Shown here in pieces: positions 22,497 to 33,926 of a stretch of 64,000 nt of DNA. The notes under the pieces were generated by a model. The model worked only from the letters and a program-made list of their open reading frames with translations, made no database searches and was not told where the DNA came from. Position 1 is the stretch's first letter. Every line of letters starts with the position of its first letter. The position numbers and the translations under genes are program-made. This DNA is from Epichloe hybrida. Its lineage: Eukaryota > Ascomycota > Sordariomycetes > Hypocreales > Clavicipitaceae. The DNA is taken from positions 1,178,001-1,242,000 of the forward strand of contig JAFEKR010000013.1 in the NCBI GenBank assembly GCA_019022495.1. The letters are read 5' to 3'.

Positions 22497-22945
22497 CTGA
22501 TTCGTGTAGACATCTTGCACAATTTCAGGTCCCACAGTCACGACCTTATCTACAGTCGGAAGTTCGGACTTGGCCCTTGTAATTTATATGTAGGAGTCAA
22601 TCATTTACCGGCCAGAGTCCCGTGATAAAAGGGGGAGAGCTTCTCTTATTCGCGTAGATATTCTGCATAATTGCAGGTCCCACAGTCACAGCGGCCGGGA
22701 GCTCGGACTTGACATCCTTAGCCCTTGTAATATATATGTAAGGATTAATTATTTACTATTAAGAGCCCTAAGATAAAGGGAAAGAGCCTCTCTTATTCGT
22801 GTAGATGTTTGCATAATTACAGTTGTCACAGTCATAGCCTCATCTACATACAAGCGGAAGCTCGGACTCGGTATCCTTGACCCCTGTAATATGTGTAGAG
22901 GGGCTAATCATTTGCCGGTAAGAGTCCCGAAATGGAGGGGAAGAA
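22497..22945. repeat. Imperfect tandem triplication, about 148-bp unit
   Basis: Three diverged copies in a row start at about 22,500, 22,649 and 22,796, each marked by ATTCGYGTAGA, a YCCCACAGTCA box (TTGTCACAGTCA in copy 3), GGAAGYTCGGACT or its like, CYYTTGTAATATATATGTA and a final AAGAGYCYC box. Differences are mostly C/T and G/A. On the minus strand each unit holds a short open stretch of the type VKSELPAAVTVGPAIMQNIY, adjacent to the broken 5' end of the cupin pseudogene. The repeat may therefore be a triplicated first exon of that gene, or simply a local minisatellite. Confidence 0.7.
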
Positions 22946-22950
22946 TGAAG

Positions 22951-24881
22951 TCATAGCTACTCCGTACAGACGTTTGGCTGGTGGAAGCATGACCGAGACC
23001 AAAGTTGCTCAATGCTCGTTACGCGAGGTCCGCTATGCCTTCGTTCCTGTTTGTCACGACCTTTTTGCCGCAACAATTTAGAGGCTTATGGCTACACAAC
23101 AAAAATCAATTCATATGCCAATAGCTTTTCTCGGGACGAGACCTTCTGCACCACACCGGGATCAAGCAGCTCAGAGATCGTGGCTTTCCCGCGCTGCCGG
23201 GACAGAGATCCGTGGTCTCCCAATAAACTATGTTGTGTGGGTCTTCAAATGCAGGAAAGGGCAGGGCAGGGCAGGAAAGGGGGGTGAAGGACCCAATGGG
23301 AGAGTAGGAAGACGAAGAGAGAGGTCGGCTGGGGAGGAATTGGCATACATGACATGTGTGGTCGTCAAACCGAGACCGCAGGACTGACAAGCGATTTTGT
23401 GGAATATCACCAACGTGGCAGTGCAACGGAAGTAACGGAACTTTGTCATAGATGAACGGGACCAGGGTGCGAGTATTACTCTGGGCTAAATGGTGACGAA
23501 AAGTGAAGAGCAACTAGATAGTAACAGAAGGAAACAACAAGCCGAGTTGCGTAAACATGCAGCGCCCACAACCGTTAGGGTTGCTGCCTTGGCGGACCAG
23601 ACTACATCCTGCAGTATCTCCTTGGACTCCGTCTACCTTGTGAAGTCACGTCAACTATGGTTAATATTTAATTAGATAGAAGTGGATTAGAGGTGTATTT
23701 ACTAATAAATAAATAGGCTAATAATCAATATATTACTAATTTTTCCCTATATAAATTACTACACTACACTTTAGCATACTTATGCAGTCATTAGCCTCTT
23801 GTAGCAGGGGGCCTGTGAGTGTCTCACTAACCTAAAAGGTTGACGGAGTCTATGTAAGGAGATAAGCAGCAGTAAGCCAGCTATGGGGTCGGAATTCTGG
23901 GGATTTGGAGATGTTAAAGTCCAGCATTGCATTATTGATAAGGGGGTTTTATGTAGAGACTTAAGGTCTTTTTCCTAAATCCTAGCTAGCAGTTTACCTA
24001 GCTACAGTGGGTGTACACCCATCCCACTGTATGTATGTACACCCTAGCACGTACGAAAGCGCCTTGATAGTCTTGGTGGATAAACACCCTTGTTAGTACT
24101 CCGTAGTACCAAAGTACGCAGTTTTGGCCTTACGGAAGCGAAGGAGTCATTATTAATAGAATACTTCATTGTGATGAGCATCACAACAGGCACATCCCCC
24201 CCTTGCTCTATAATGTATGAAAAAAAGAAGTGTCTCACGATACAAAAATATCTGCCAAAGCACCTTTTCTACTTTGGGTTTAGTTGCTGTCGCATGATGA
24301 CGTGCATGTTTGCGTACTCATTGTGATGGGGAGAGTACTTGTACGTTGGCTGACCCGCAGTGTTCCGTGTAACAACTTGTTCCTGTACTTCCGAGCTCGC
24401 ATGATCGTGGTATGGTGCTTCAGTTCTTGCCACCGCGCCAGGTTGGCCAACATCCCCTGATTATTGAATGCACAGAGAGCGTCCGTTCAGACCCGTCTGA
24501 CTTCATCCTTGGACTAACACTAGTCCTGCCACTGCTTTCTGAACAGCTCAAAAACGTCGCCCTCCCCTCTAGAGCCGCACGACAGCAGACGATTTTTGTT
24601 TACTTTTTGACACTTTCCACAGTTGTCATTCCGTGTTGCTGACTTCGCCAACTCCCCTCTCCAACCTGCAGGCTTCCAAACGTCAGGCATCTTCATCCAC
24701 CTCTTGCCGAGAATTTTGAAGCACATCCGGAAAAGAACCGCTTGATCTGTTGCCCGTAGTGCCGACATTGGCCACCGCATCGCCCTCAAATTACGGTCGT
24801 GTCGACGCAGAAGACGAAACCAACTTGAGCCTGATTGAGGGCATACGTTTACATCTGGCCTTTCACAGCCAGCATAGCAGC
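22951..24881. other. Gene-free region with AT-rich scrap
   Basis: Nearly 1.9 kb without a supported gene. Open frames at 23,012-23,513 on both strands look like chance frames in a GC-balanced, GA-rich stretch. From about 23,655 to 23,800 the sequence is AT-rich and resembles RIP-damaged repeat DNA. A palindromic GGGTGTACACCC sits at about 24,009-24,020, followed by a second TGTACACCC at about 24,036. The final part should hold the F-box gene promoter. Confidence 0.4.
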
Positions 24882-26748
24882 ATGATCGACCTCAACAGTC
24901 CTGGGATTAGAAATTACAATGCCGGCCTTGGAAGATCAGGTATGTGGCTGGCCCTTCAGTAGCATCTTCGTCTTCATTCAGCCCATTGCTTATGAGTGAG
25001 CTCATGGTGGTACCGGATTTTACCTACACCCTCGTACTATCGGCTGCTTCCTGATTCTCCTAGCGATTAGTAACTCGATTTTTATTTTATTTTATAAAAT
25101 CTGACATGCTTTGCTTTGCTATTTCCATGACAGATTGATCTAACATTTTCTTCTTTTAGTAAACCATGCCTCATGCCAGGATGAGACGGCCCGTAATCAT
25201 GGCCTGATAGAAAGGGCAATGTGGCAAGCAGACAGATGCCCATTACTCAACCTGCCACGGGAATTGGTTGACGCAATTCTGATGCACTTGTCCGCAACAG
25301 AATTATGTTCCGTCTCCGCAACTTGCCGTAAGCTTCACATTCAAGCTGGGTGTGATTTTCATTGGCTCCGTTGCGTACAGCAAAATGTACCTGGCTTGGT
25401 TTTATCCAGCCCTGGAACCTGTAAGAGTTTTCGGGAGCTCTACATGGCGCATGACCCAATTTGGTTTCTGCCCAAGTACAAGATCTGGTACTGCGACAGG
25501 GATCTGATGGGTAAGCTGATTATCGTACGGTTTGACCCACGGCGAGGTTGCATTGAAGGCTACCAATTATTGGCAGTAAGCAAGAAAAAAACATTTGAGC
25601 AATGGTCAGCGGACAGTAATGTTACTGTTCACGGGTTCGAGCCGCAGGTCAAGCTGCACTTGGACAAACCTGTCCTGCAACTCAACCTCCGAGACAGGCA
25701 GGAGGTTCGATGTCATGCCACAAAAACCGGCGCTCATCGCTTCGCTGCCGAAATACCGATGATGCTTGGAGATCGCAAAGATCTCATGTTCAGCAACTTT
25801 CTGCTCACACGCCCCATGGACCCCAAAGCAGCGGATGCGAAGCTTAATCTTGATTACCCTTATGACTATGTTTGGCCTCCACCGACTGTACCGGCCGGCC
25901 ATCACGTACCTGGTGCGAGATCTGGTCAAGCTGCGGCAAACCTTTTAACGGATGATCCCCCCCGGTCCAGAGGTGACGTTTCCGACCAGACCTTCCGAAT
26001 TCGGCAATGGATGCGAATGCCTGGGACGCCATCGCATCCGAGTCTGATGGATGGCCAGACGGCAAGATTTGCCGGGATGGCACAAGTTTTTAACGGGTTA
26101 AGCGATGTGGCCAACGGCACCGCTATACATTTCGCCGGCGCCAGCGGTATCCACACTGGTGAGGAAGTCACCACGTATTCGACATTGGATCCAGTACTCT
26201 ATACGCCAACAGAAACCAAGCCATGGCGAGGTATTTGGGTCGGCGATTACAGCGGACACGGATGTGAATTCTTACTCATTAATCAGCCAGATGGTCCTCC
26301 TGTGACAGATGCAGAGCTTGGTTTAGTACGAGAGATGGATGAGACGGACGAGGCTTGGGGAAAGCGCCGAAGAGAAACTTATATGTATCGTGGCCGTCTT
26401 GAGGCTATAAAATTGACTGGGGATCCCAATGTTCCCCGGGGAGAGTATACGTTTGTAGCCGATGACCTCGGCCCGGACGGCTATATTGGGGTAGCCTCAG
26501 GTCTTCCCTTTGCAGGAGCAAGGGTAGTGAAGAGCAAGGGACACATTGCTGCCACGGGCTTCGTGCAAGGTATGTGCGAACTCAAATTGCCGCCGCTGGA
26601 CAGATTCCGTTTCGTTTCTGAACCTACGGAACTGACGATGTTAGCTCACGCCCTCTACAGACAGGTACATCGAGAGTCAACTCTTGCTCATCGGACCCAA
26701 CCGACTTGCCCAGTATTGGGTGGGATTTGGTCACATCAGTTTCCTTGA
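24882..26748 (+). CDS. F-box protein
   Basis: Two exons, 24882-24939 and 25160-26748, giving 548 residues; the 220-nt intron has a GTATGT donor and a TTTTAG acceptor and keeps the frame open (LGRS then VNHASCQDE). Without that exon, translation could begin at the ATG at 25,219 for 509 residues. The F-box (LLNLPRELVDAILMHLSATE and on through CRKLH, about residues 49-88) would bind Skp1 in an SCF ubiquitin ligase. The rest is a long C-terminal region of the kind seen in fungal F-box proteins, with KPWRGIWVGDYSGHGCEFLL near residue 380 and a YTFVADDLGPDGYIGVASG block; this F-box C-terminal arrangement recurs in ascomycetes, but the target is unknown. The N-terminal extension is my least certain point. 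The F-box itself is clear. Confidence 0.8.
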
Positions 26749-27708
26749 AAGGGTTCAAGTTGATCACTTCATTGTGCCGCCATGATTGGCGTTGAATCCA
26801 CGGCATGCCAGCAAGCCATCTTGTGGAAAACAGTCCTTATGGAACACTTTCGGCGCAAATACCGGTAGACTGGATTTTGGAAAATAGCATTGTTGTAATT
26901 GATAGTGGGCTGTCACAGCGCGCAGTCGCGATTGCTTCGTACTCATGTTGGTACCCGGTTCGAGGGCACAATTGAAGTTGATTAGTTGATTGGGCGAGAT
27001 GGAGGGACCCAGCACATGGAGCCGACGTGTCGCAGTATTACTCGGTAACTATTTGTCCGTACATACGGATATTAACAGCAACATCAAGAAGTCACCTGTG
27101 CGGCTGTGCCTTCCTTTGACGTGAAATGACAAGGGTACCAGCGCCTGACCCAGCTGACCGCCCGACTAATAAAATCCAGGGTCGGCCTCACAGGGAAGGG
27201 GTACGCCGATCCCTCTCTCAGTAACAACATGTACAAAGCATCGCATCGTACGATGTCTTTCGCGTCCGTTCCTGGTATCGTGGGGTCGTCCTTGCTAACT
27301 TATGTAGTACATGTAGAGTTTTCGTAGATCACACCCTCAATTTGCTCTTCTGCAGATGCCTGGTGCGCACCGGAACCAAGCGACAAACCGTTTTTAACCC
27401 GTGTTTAACCCGTTTTGTTCCCAAAGTACCAAACGCTCGGTGCCCCGCCACAACAACCTACACCCACCCGTCGTCTACTTTCGGAAGGCGCTCCGTGTCC
27501 AAAATTTTCATTGTGCTTCAATCCCAGAACAACTTAACATCTCGATGCCGAACGGCCCTGCGAGCAAGTCGAATCAGACTTATCCTACTCCGAGCCTGGA
27601 ACCGCTCATATGCAGCGTCTGAGACGCTACAGCTTACTCTCAATTCTGAGCGGAGTAATTCTCGGCCGACTAGCTCACGGTCGATAACTGCCCCGGTAAT
27701 ATCCCGCC
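26749..27708. other. Intergenic and promoter region of the sulfite oxidase gene
   Basis: About 960 bases between two genes on the same strand. Frames on both strands here show no family resemblance. It should hold the F-box gene terminator and the promoter and 5' UTR of the sulfite oxidase gene. Confidence 0.45.
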
Positions 27709-29703
27709 ATGAACTCTCGTCAAGCTTGCTCTGTCGCTCAACGACTCTTCAGCCTCCGCACACCTCAGCTACGAGCAACCTCGGAGGTCGCGTCGACGAT
27801 CCTTACTCGACGTGATATAAGATTTTCAACGAACAGCGCGGGAAATGGTTCTAGCAAGGGCTGGTCCATCCCCCGCGTACGGCGTTCGGTCCGGCCCCGT
27901 TCTCACATCGCGGCTCTCATAGCCGGAGCTGGCTTTCTTTCCCTCGCACTTTGTCTGCATCCTGCTTCCCGCACAACATTTGATGCTCATTATGCGAGCT
28001 CCACCCCAGTCACATCCTTACGATTTAGCCCTCAATCGGGGCTTTCTCAGATCAGTGCCGCCGACGACGGCCGGGATCCAACTCTTCCTCAGTTTCGTTT
28101 GGATGAGATACGTAAACACGGCGCTGACTCTGACAATCCGTGGGTCATTCACGGCGACAGGGTATACGACATCACCGAATGGATACCAGCACATCCTGGA
28201 GGCCAAATTATTCTTCGAGCTGCTGGGGGCTCTATCGACCCGTACTGGGACATTTTTACAATCCATAAAAACCCATACGTCTACGAAATTCTGTCGCAAT
28301 ACCTAATTGGATATGTTGATCAAGAAGATCTAATTAATGGAAAGCCTGCCCAAGACCAGATCGAGGACCCCTTCCAAAATGAGCCAGAACGACATCTTTC
28401 CCTCATAACACGCACAGCCAAGCCGAGGAATGCAGAGACGCCTTGTGAGGCACTCAGCGCGCAGTTTCTAACTCCGAACGAACTTTTTTATGTTCGCAAC
28501 CACATGTGGGTGCCCGATATTCAAGCAACCGAGTCGGATAATTATCGCTTGACTGTAGAACTTCTGGACGGCACCATCCAGGAGTACACACTCCAGGACT
28601 TGAAAACGAGATTCCCTAGTCGGAAAGTCACCGCAGTACTACAATGCTCTGGAAATCGCCGAAGTCATATGAATGAAGACTCGGGGCGAAAAACAAATGG
28701 GCTACCGTGGCAAGCAGGTGCCATTTCAAACGCATCGTGGGAAGGTGTTCTTCTGTCCGATGTGCTGGCAGATGCTGGATTTGACCTAAGTGAGGCTAGG
28801 AATGGCCTATGCGAGACAAAACATGTCCAATTCACGGGGTTGGAAGCCTATGGTGCATCTATACCTCTCAAGAAAGCTATAGATCCTCTAGGGGATGTAC
28901 TGCTAGCTTACAGTATGAATGATGAGCCCCTTCCACGTGATCATGGCTTCCCACTTCGAGCCATCGTTCCAGGACATGTCGCCGCTCGGTCTGTCAAGTG
29001 GTTGAATCATGTCACACTCAGTGACGAAGAGAGCACTAGTCAGTGGCAGCGCAAGGATTATAAATGCTTTGGCCCCAACCAGACAAAAGTCAACTGGGAA
29101 GATGCCCCAGCCATCCAAGAAATGCCTGTTCAAAGCGCCATCACAACGCTACGGCTGGGAAAGTGGAAAACCCCAGACGCAGAGAAGAATGTGCTGAAGC
29201 ATCACAATGAAACCGCATCTTCGCCGCAGTGCGCACCGGAACAAGAAATAACCATGGGCGGGTATGCATTCTCGGGGGGAGGACGGTCAATTATCCGAGT
29301 TGACGTATCCCTGGATGGCGGCAATTCTTGGGATCAAGCCCATCTGTTACCCGACTGTGTGTCCAAGAACGGGGCTCCTTCGCCATGCCAGGGGCACGGG
29401 GCTTGGGCCTGGAAAAGATGGAGCTATGAAGGACATATTCCCCTTGATAAGTTGAGGCAGAGGCCCCGAGACAGGTCTGGCGATACGACTGCAGAAGTCG
29501 CACGTGCTCCGAGCATAGACGCGGGCGACCAACGCTGTACCACCGTCCTCGTCAAGGCGACTGATGACGCGTACAACACACAGCCAGAAAGTCATGCGGC
29601 GACGTGGAATCTGCGTGGAAATCTCGCATCGGCATGGCATCGAATACAAGTATGTACAGACTGCTCCCGTGCGCCGACGAGTAATGCCAGGCTAGTCAAG
29701 TGA
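27709..29703 (+). CDS. Mitochondrial sulfite oxidase with cytochrome b5 domain
   Basis: Single exon, 664 residues. It oxidises sulfite to sulfate in the mitochondrial intermembrane space using molybdopterin, passing electrons through haem to cytochrome c. The first 60 residues are Arg/Ser-rich and lack acidic runs (a targeting sequence), followed by one hydrophobic anchor (HIAALIAGAGFLSLALCL, about 65-83). A cytochrome b5 domain covers about 125-205, with haem ligands in WIPAHPGG and in IHKN. The Mo-cofactor domain follows, with the ligand Cys in VLQCSGNRRSHM near residue 313 and the substrate-pocket region KHVQFTGLEAYG. The C-terminal dimerisation domain is present (GYAFSGGGRSIIRVDVSLDG, then GAWAWKRW). 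It matches animal SUOX in layout rather than plant enzymes that lack the haem domain. All key residues seem intact. It converges on RPN2. Confidence 0.93.
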   Translation: MNSRQACSVAQRLFSLRTPQLRATSEVASTILTRRDIRFSTNSAGNGSSKGWSIPRVRRSVRPRSHIAALIAGAGFLSLALCLHPASRTTFDAHYASSTPVTSLRFSPQSGLSQISAADDGRDPTLPQFRLDEIRKHGADSDNPWVIHGDRVYDITEWIPAHPGGQIILRAAGGSIDPYWDIFTIHKNPYVYEILSQYLIGYVDQEDLINGKPAQDQIEDPFQNEPERHLSLITRTAKPRNAETPCEALSAQFLTPNELFYVRNHMWVPDIQATESDNYRLTVELLDGTIQEYTLQDLKTRFPSRKVTAVLQCSGNRRSHMNEDSGRKTNGLPWQAGAISNASWEGVLLSDVLADAGFDLSEARNGLCETKHVQFTGLEAYGASIPLKKAIDPLGDVLLAYSMNDEPLPRDHGFPLRAIVPGHVAARSVKWLNHVTLSDEESTSQWQRKDYKCFGPNQTKVNWEDAPAIQEMPVQSAITTLRLGKWKTPDAEKNVLKHHNETASSPQCAPEQEITMGGYAFSGGGRSIIRVDVSLDGGNSWDQAHLLPDCVSKNGAPSPCQGHGAWAWKRWSYEGHIPLDKLRQRPRDRSGDTTAEVARAPSIDAGDQRCTTVLVKATDDAYNTQPESHAATWNLRGNLASAWHRIQVCTDCSRAPTSNARLVK

Positions 29704-30367
29704 TGAACATGTCGTGAGAGATGCCACCATTTCCGAGTTCATAAGTCGAGCAACGTCGATTGTCTTTGTAAGCTTTTTCTCTGATTCTCGATGTATAATA
29801 TACGCTATCATCAGTGCATGTGGCCAATGCATTGGATTCGTAATAACACATTCTCACTTCTTGTTACTGGCTATACCCAGCCAGGCCGATGATTGACATC
29901 CGCGTAAAGACGTAGATTTTTCATCTTCATCACTATAGATCTGTATTAGGCTTGGGGAGGTCTTCTTAGCGTTTGGCAGCTTGTTCGTTACAAAGGAGCG
30001 ATTCAACTCTCAAAAAGAATGCCTCCGCGGTTCATTTCTGATTTATCAGTGTGCTTGTACTACCTGTCCTATCGAACTAACTCCCATTGGCTCCATTATT
30101 TCTTGTCACAGAGGCACATCAGAATATTCTTTCTACACGATGCATCGTTCTGCTGTGGAATGCTTACTTGGATATGTTTTGTTGTAACCTCTGTCACAAT
30201 TCACAATAGAACGTGCTACAACACCTTCTCTCTAGGCGTTTGCCGACGTAAACAAAAAAAAGTTATCATCTTCGAATCCGATCTGATAGTGATACATGTC
30301 GAATACACGCCCTGCGTGCCAAACGTGTTCAGCCGGGTCGAATATAAAGTACAGTTCCCTCCCACCT
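29704..30367. other. Spacer between convergent genes
   Basis: Some 660 bases between the sulfite oxidase and RPN2 stop codons. I see no gene or repeat; open frames such as 30,019-30,381 are shadows or chance. Confidence 0.45.
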
Positions 30368-33300
30368 TTAGTCTTCGCTAGATTCAGCATCCGAGAAGTA
30401 CTCGAATTCCCCAGGAGTCTGCGCCTCCTCATCTCCATCGCCGTCCTCGTCAACCGTTGTCAGCATAGCTGCTGCTGCTGCTGCCCCAACGTCGAATCCA
30501 AGATTTCCAACCCCACCAGGAGTCTGAGGGTCAGCTACCCCGAACGGAGATCGTCCTTGGTTACGGAGAAGCTGATCCATCATTTGAACACCAGTGTTCG
30601 ATCGTGGCCGTCCCGAAGCACCAGACCTGCCACTAGCGCCACTTCTGCCTGGGCCGGCGACAGGAGCCCGCTCGGTAGTTACCTTCTTCAATTTCTCTTC
30701 TATTAGTGTTTTTGGCTCATTCGGCTGCATATCATCGAGTAGAAGAGGACCTCCGGTGGGCTAGATTCGAGTCAGCAAATATAGTTCAAGTCAAGACTGG
30801 CAGAGGGGATGAATAAATTACCTTTTTGACGGGCCTATAACGGCCACCTGAAAAGCTGACAAACTTCAATTGAGCAGGCACAACTCGAGTCATGTTCTCA
30901 ATATCGTAGCCCATCTTCTCTTTCTCGGGCTTCTTCTTGGTTTCGGCCAAGCTAATCTCCCTATCATCAACTTCTTTCTTCTCCTTGTCATCTTGGTCAT
31001 CGTTCTTTTTATCATCGTCCACGTCCATTTTGTCACCCGCCTTTAGGCCGGTATGGTCGAGATCCATACTCTCTCGTCGTTGGGCACGCTCCTTCTTTTG
31101 CGCTCGGCGTTTGGCTTGAGCCGTTGTTGACAAAATGGCAGTAGCTATCAGAGCTGGCCCCTCTTCAACCTTGACTTCCTGCTCAGGCGGATAGTCGAAT
31201 AGGCTCTGGCGAGTAGCGCAGTGAAACTTGACGTCAGGCATCTCCAAGTCGTGGTCAAGTCCAATGATCGCAGTAGGTGAGAAGCTCAAAGACAGGAAGT
31301 GGGTAAATGGAAACCAGTACCAATATTGCGTGAAGACAGCCATGCCAACAATGCCTGCCATGTTGAGATTGCCGGTCTGGGTTTGTAAACCAATGGTGCA
31401 ATTGCGGCCACCAGCGTCAATGATTCCGACAGCGAGAGCCGCACCAAACTTCGTCATTGCATCTTCGTGACGATCACCCACAACCTTTTTCAGGGTTTTA
31501 CGAATAGATGACACCTTTGGATTCATGACGTCATTCTGTTGAACCATGATCATCGATAGGGCGATTAAAGCACCCTGTCTAACAAAATCGGTGGGATCCT
31601 TCATCATGGGCTCCAGGAGGTCAATAGCTTCATCAAGCCCGGTTCCAGCACATGAAATCCCGAGGGCCATTGCAGAACCGTAGCGAACGTGAGGATTGTA
31701 TGACTCTGAGAGCAGTTCAACCATACGAGGGACACTACCCGGTTTTCGGAATAGAATAAAGCCCAAGCTCATGACGGCAATTCGGCGAACATCGTCGTTC
31801 ACATCACTGACAGCAGTATGCAACAGCTTTCTTATGGCCTTGTTGCTGCCAGTTCCGCAATAAGCCATTGCAACAGTCATGATACCGCCATATCGCAAGG
31901 TGGGGTCGGGGTCATTGAGCAATCCGTCAATGAGTACATCGGCACCTTCTTGTCGGCCAAACATGATCAAAGCCATTCCCAAAGCAACGCCACGAACAAT
32001 TTTCTCATGTGTGGTCTCGTGAGCATAGGTAATCATGTCTTCCAGAGCTTTCACATTGCCGGTTCCGAGCATGATGAGACCCATGGACAGCCCAACAGCC
32101 TCACCATTGAGGGCAGAGTCCTGGAACAGTATTTCTTTAAGCTTCTCGAAAATATCACTGTCGCCAGTTGCCATGCCGGCAATTCCTAAACCGAGGGCCC
32201 CTCCATGTTGGACGACTTCTTCTTCAGCTTGACTGAATTGACCTTTCAAGTAGTCTAAGGCATCTGCGCCGTGATTAGCATGAATCAATCCATATGCGTA
32301 CAGAGCGCCGCCCTGACTAAAGATAGAGCCGCTGCTGAGACCTCCCTGCCGAGGGAGATAAGGCTCGAGGAGCTTCCTAGATTGCGACAAGTTGCCTCGA
32401 TGAATGACTCCCAGTGCTGCAGTAGCTGTGAACTTGGACCAGTTGACTGCCTTGCCCAACCATTCGAGGTTGTCACGGAAGAATTTGTCATTAGTGGTAC
32501 CTTGGTTCATGAAGGCGTTGCAAAAAGTGACGGCGGTGTGGAAAATGGAATTGCGTCCTTCAAGGCTGTCGCGAACCTTGTTCAGAATACTCAGATCGGT
32601 GTGATTATTGCGGTACAAAAATTCGAGATTCAGGCGGATGGTCTTGGATCCGTCGAGGATGGACCGGATGTTTCTATAGACTTTGGCATCATTTTCGGAG
32701 AGATTGTCTCCAGAGGATTCTCCTTGATTTTCAAGAAGCGGCTCGCTTTCCGATGGCGGCTCGGACGCCTCGGCGTCCTTCATAGGTTCCTTAGGAGCCG
32801 GTAAAGATGCCAGGACCTTATTCAGAAACTCTTGGGTCCCGTTGTCATAGAGATCGAATGCTATTTGGTAGGCATTGGCAATGGACGTACGATCGTCGTT
32901 GGCAATGAGGGTTTTAAGCATGCGAGATGCCTCATCGTCGGAATTCAGATAGACGACACATCTCGCGATGGCAAAATAGTCGGGATTCGGAATATCGTTC
33001 AAAAGATCGAGAATAAGTCGCAAAATCTCGGTGCGGAAGCTTCGTTCTTGTACAATGTCCATGCAGATACTCAGTATGTATTCCATCAGTTCCTCAGCCG
33101 GACCTTGGAGGCCCCCTTGAGTCTTTGCTTTGGATGTCTTTTCATCTTCACTGGCTTGCTTGATGACCCGTCGCAAAACCTCCAGGTTTCGGGCTTCTAT
33201 GGCGATGCCAACTACTTGCTGATAACGGCCTTGCTTCAAGCAGCTTTTGAATAGGCGGTCGATAATGCGCTGCAGGGAGGCTTCAGTGGCTTTGTCGGGC

Positions 33301-33926
33301 AGATCCGTGATCGAGCCAGAGCGTCCCTGTTTGGCAATGGGCTGAAAGGTGGCGTCAAGGATAGTGTTGTCAAGAGAGGCACGCGAGAGTAGAGATTTGG
33401 GCGGCAAAGTTGTGTGGGAGAACGGCGTTGTGGGAGACATCACAGCACTGTCGGACGCACTGGAGAATGTTGTTGTAAGTTCGGGAAGGTCGGTCTTCTT
33501 CGCAGTTCGTGGCTTATTATTCTTTGCAGCTGTTGTAGCAATATATCGATCGACGCACTTGGAGATGATGGTCTCCTCGAATTCGCCAGGGGCGTCTAGC
33601 TTGAAGAGATCCCCAGCAGCTAACGCGAAGACCATGCTGTCGTTATATGCCTGGAGATGGTAGTAGACCTTGGCCAGAACAAGAGCAGCCAGCTGACGCT
33701 CGGGAAACGAGTTGTCTTCATACAAAGCCTCTCTGTCCATAGTATCAATACTGATGTTCGCGGATTTAGGTTGAATGTGGACTTACATTTGGCTCAAGGA
33801 ACTAGCAACTTCAGTCCAAACCGTATCAATATCATCGTTCAAAGTCTGAAGTGCGAAAATTTTGAGTTCAGGCTCTTCGTCTGCCAGGAAGGCCAGAACG
33901 CCGGTGGCTGATACGAGTCCAGGCAT
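30368..33926 (-). CDS. rpn2: 26S proteasome regulatory subunit RPN2 (PSMD1)
   Basis: Three exons on the minus strand: 33926-33787, 33732-30822 and 30760-30368, encoding 1,147 residues. Introns are 54 and 61 nt. The 54-nt intron joins VASSLSQI to EALYEDNSFPERQLAALV, the usual RPN2 sequence; the 61-nt intron joins RYRPVKK to PTGGPLLLDDMQPNEPKTLI. RPN2 is the largest base subunit of the 19S particle, a toroid of PC repeats that holds Rpn13 and the ATPase ring. The PC repeats run through the middle (for example HGGALGLGIAGMATGDSDIF, RGVALGMALIMFGRQEGAD and RYGGIMTVAMAYCGTG). After the KPEKEKMGYDIENMTRVVPAQ block comes a disordered, Gly/Ser/Ala-rich and acidic tail ending in Ser/Asp/Glu. Family length and blocks are complete. 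The start is the first ATG, before PGLVSATGVLAFL. Confidence 0.95.

Noticed and set aside
23012..23513. Overlapping open frames of up to 135 codons on both strands
   Set aside because: Low-complexity GA/CT-rich translation without motifs.
13241..26748. Biosynthetic gene cluster (ABC exporter, MFS, hydrolase, cupin close together)
   Set aside because: No backbone synthase, no tailoring oxygenases; two of the members are pseudogenes and housekeeping genes are interspersed.
33697..33786. 36-nt intron alternative in RPN2 ending at ATCAG
   Set aside because: It would add residues IDTMDR not seen in the family; the 54-nt version gives the conserved SQIEALYED.
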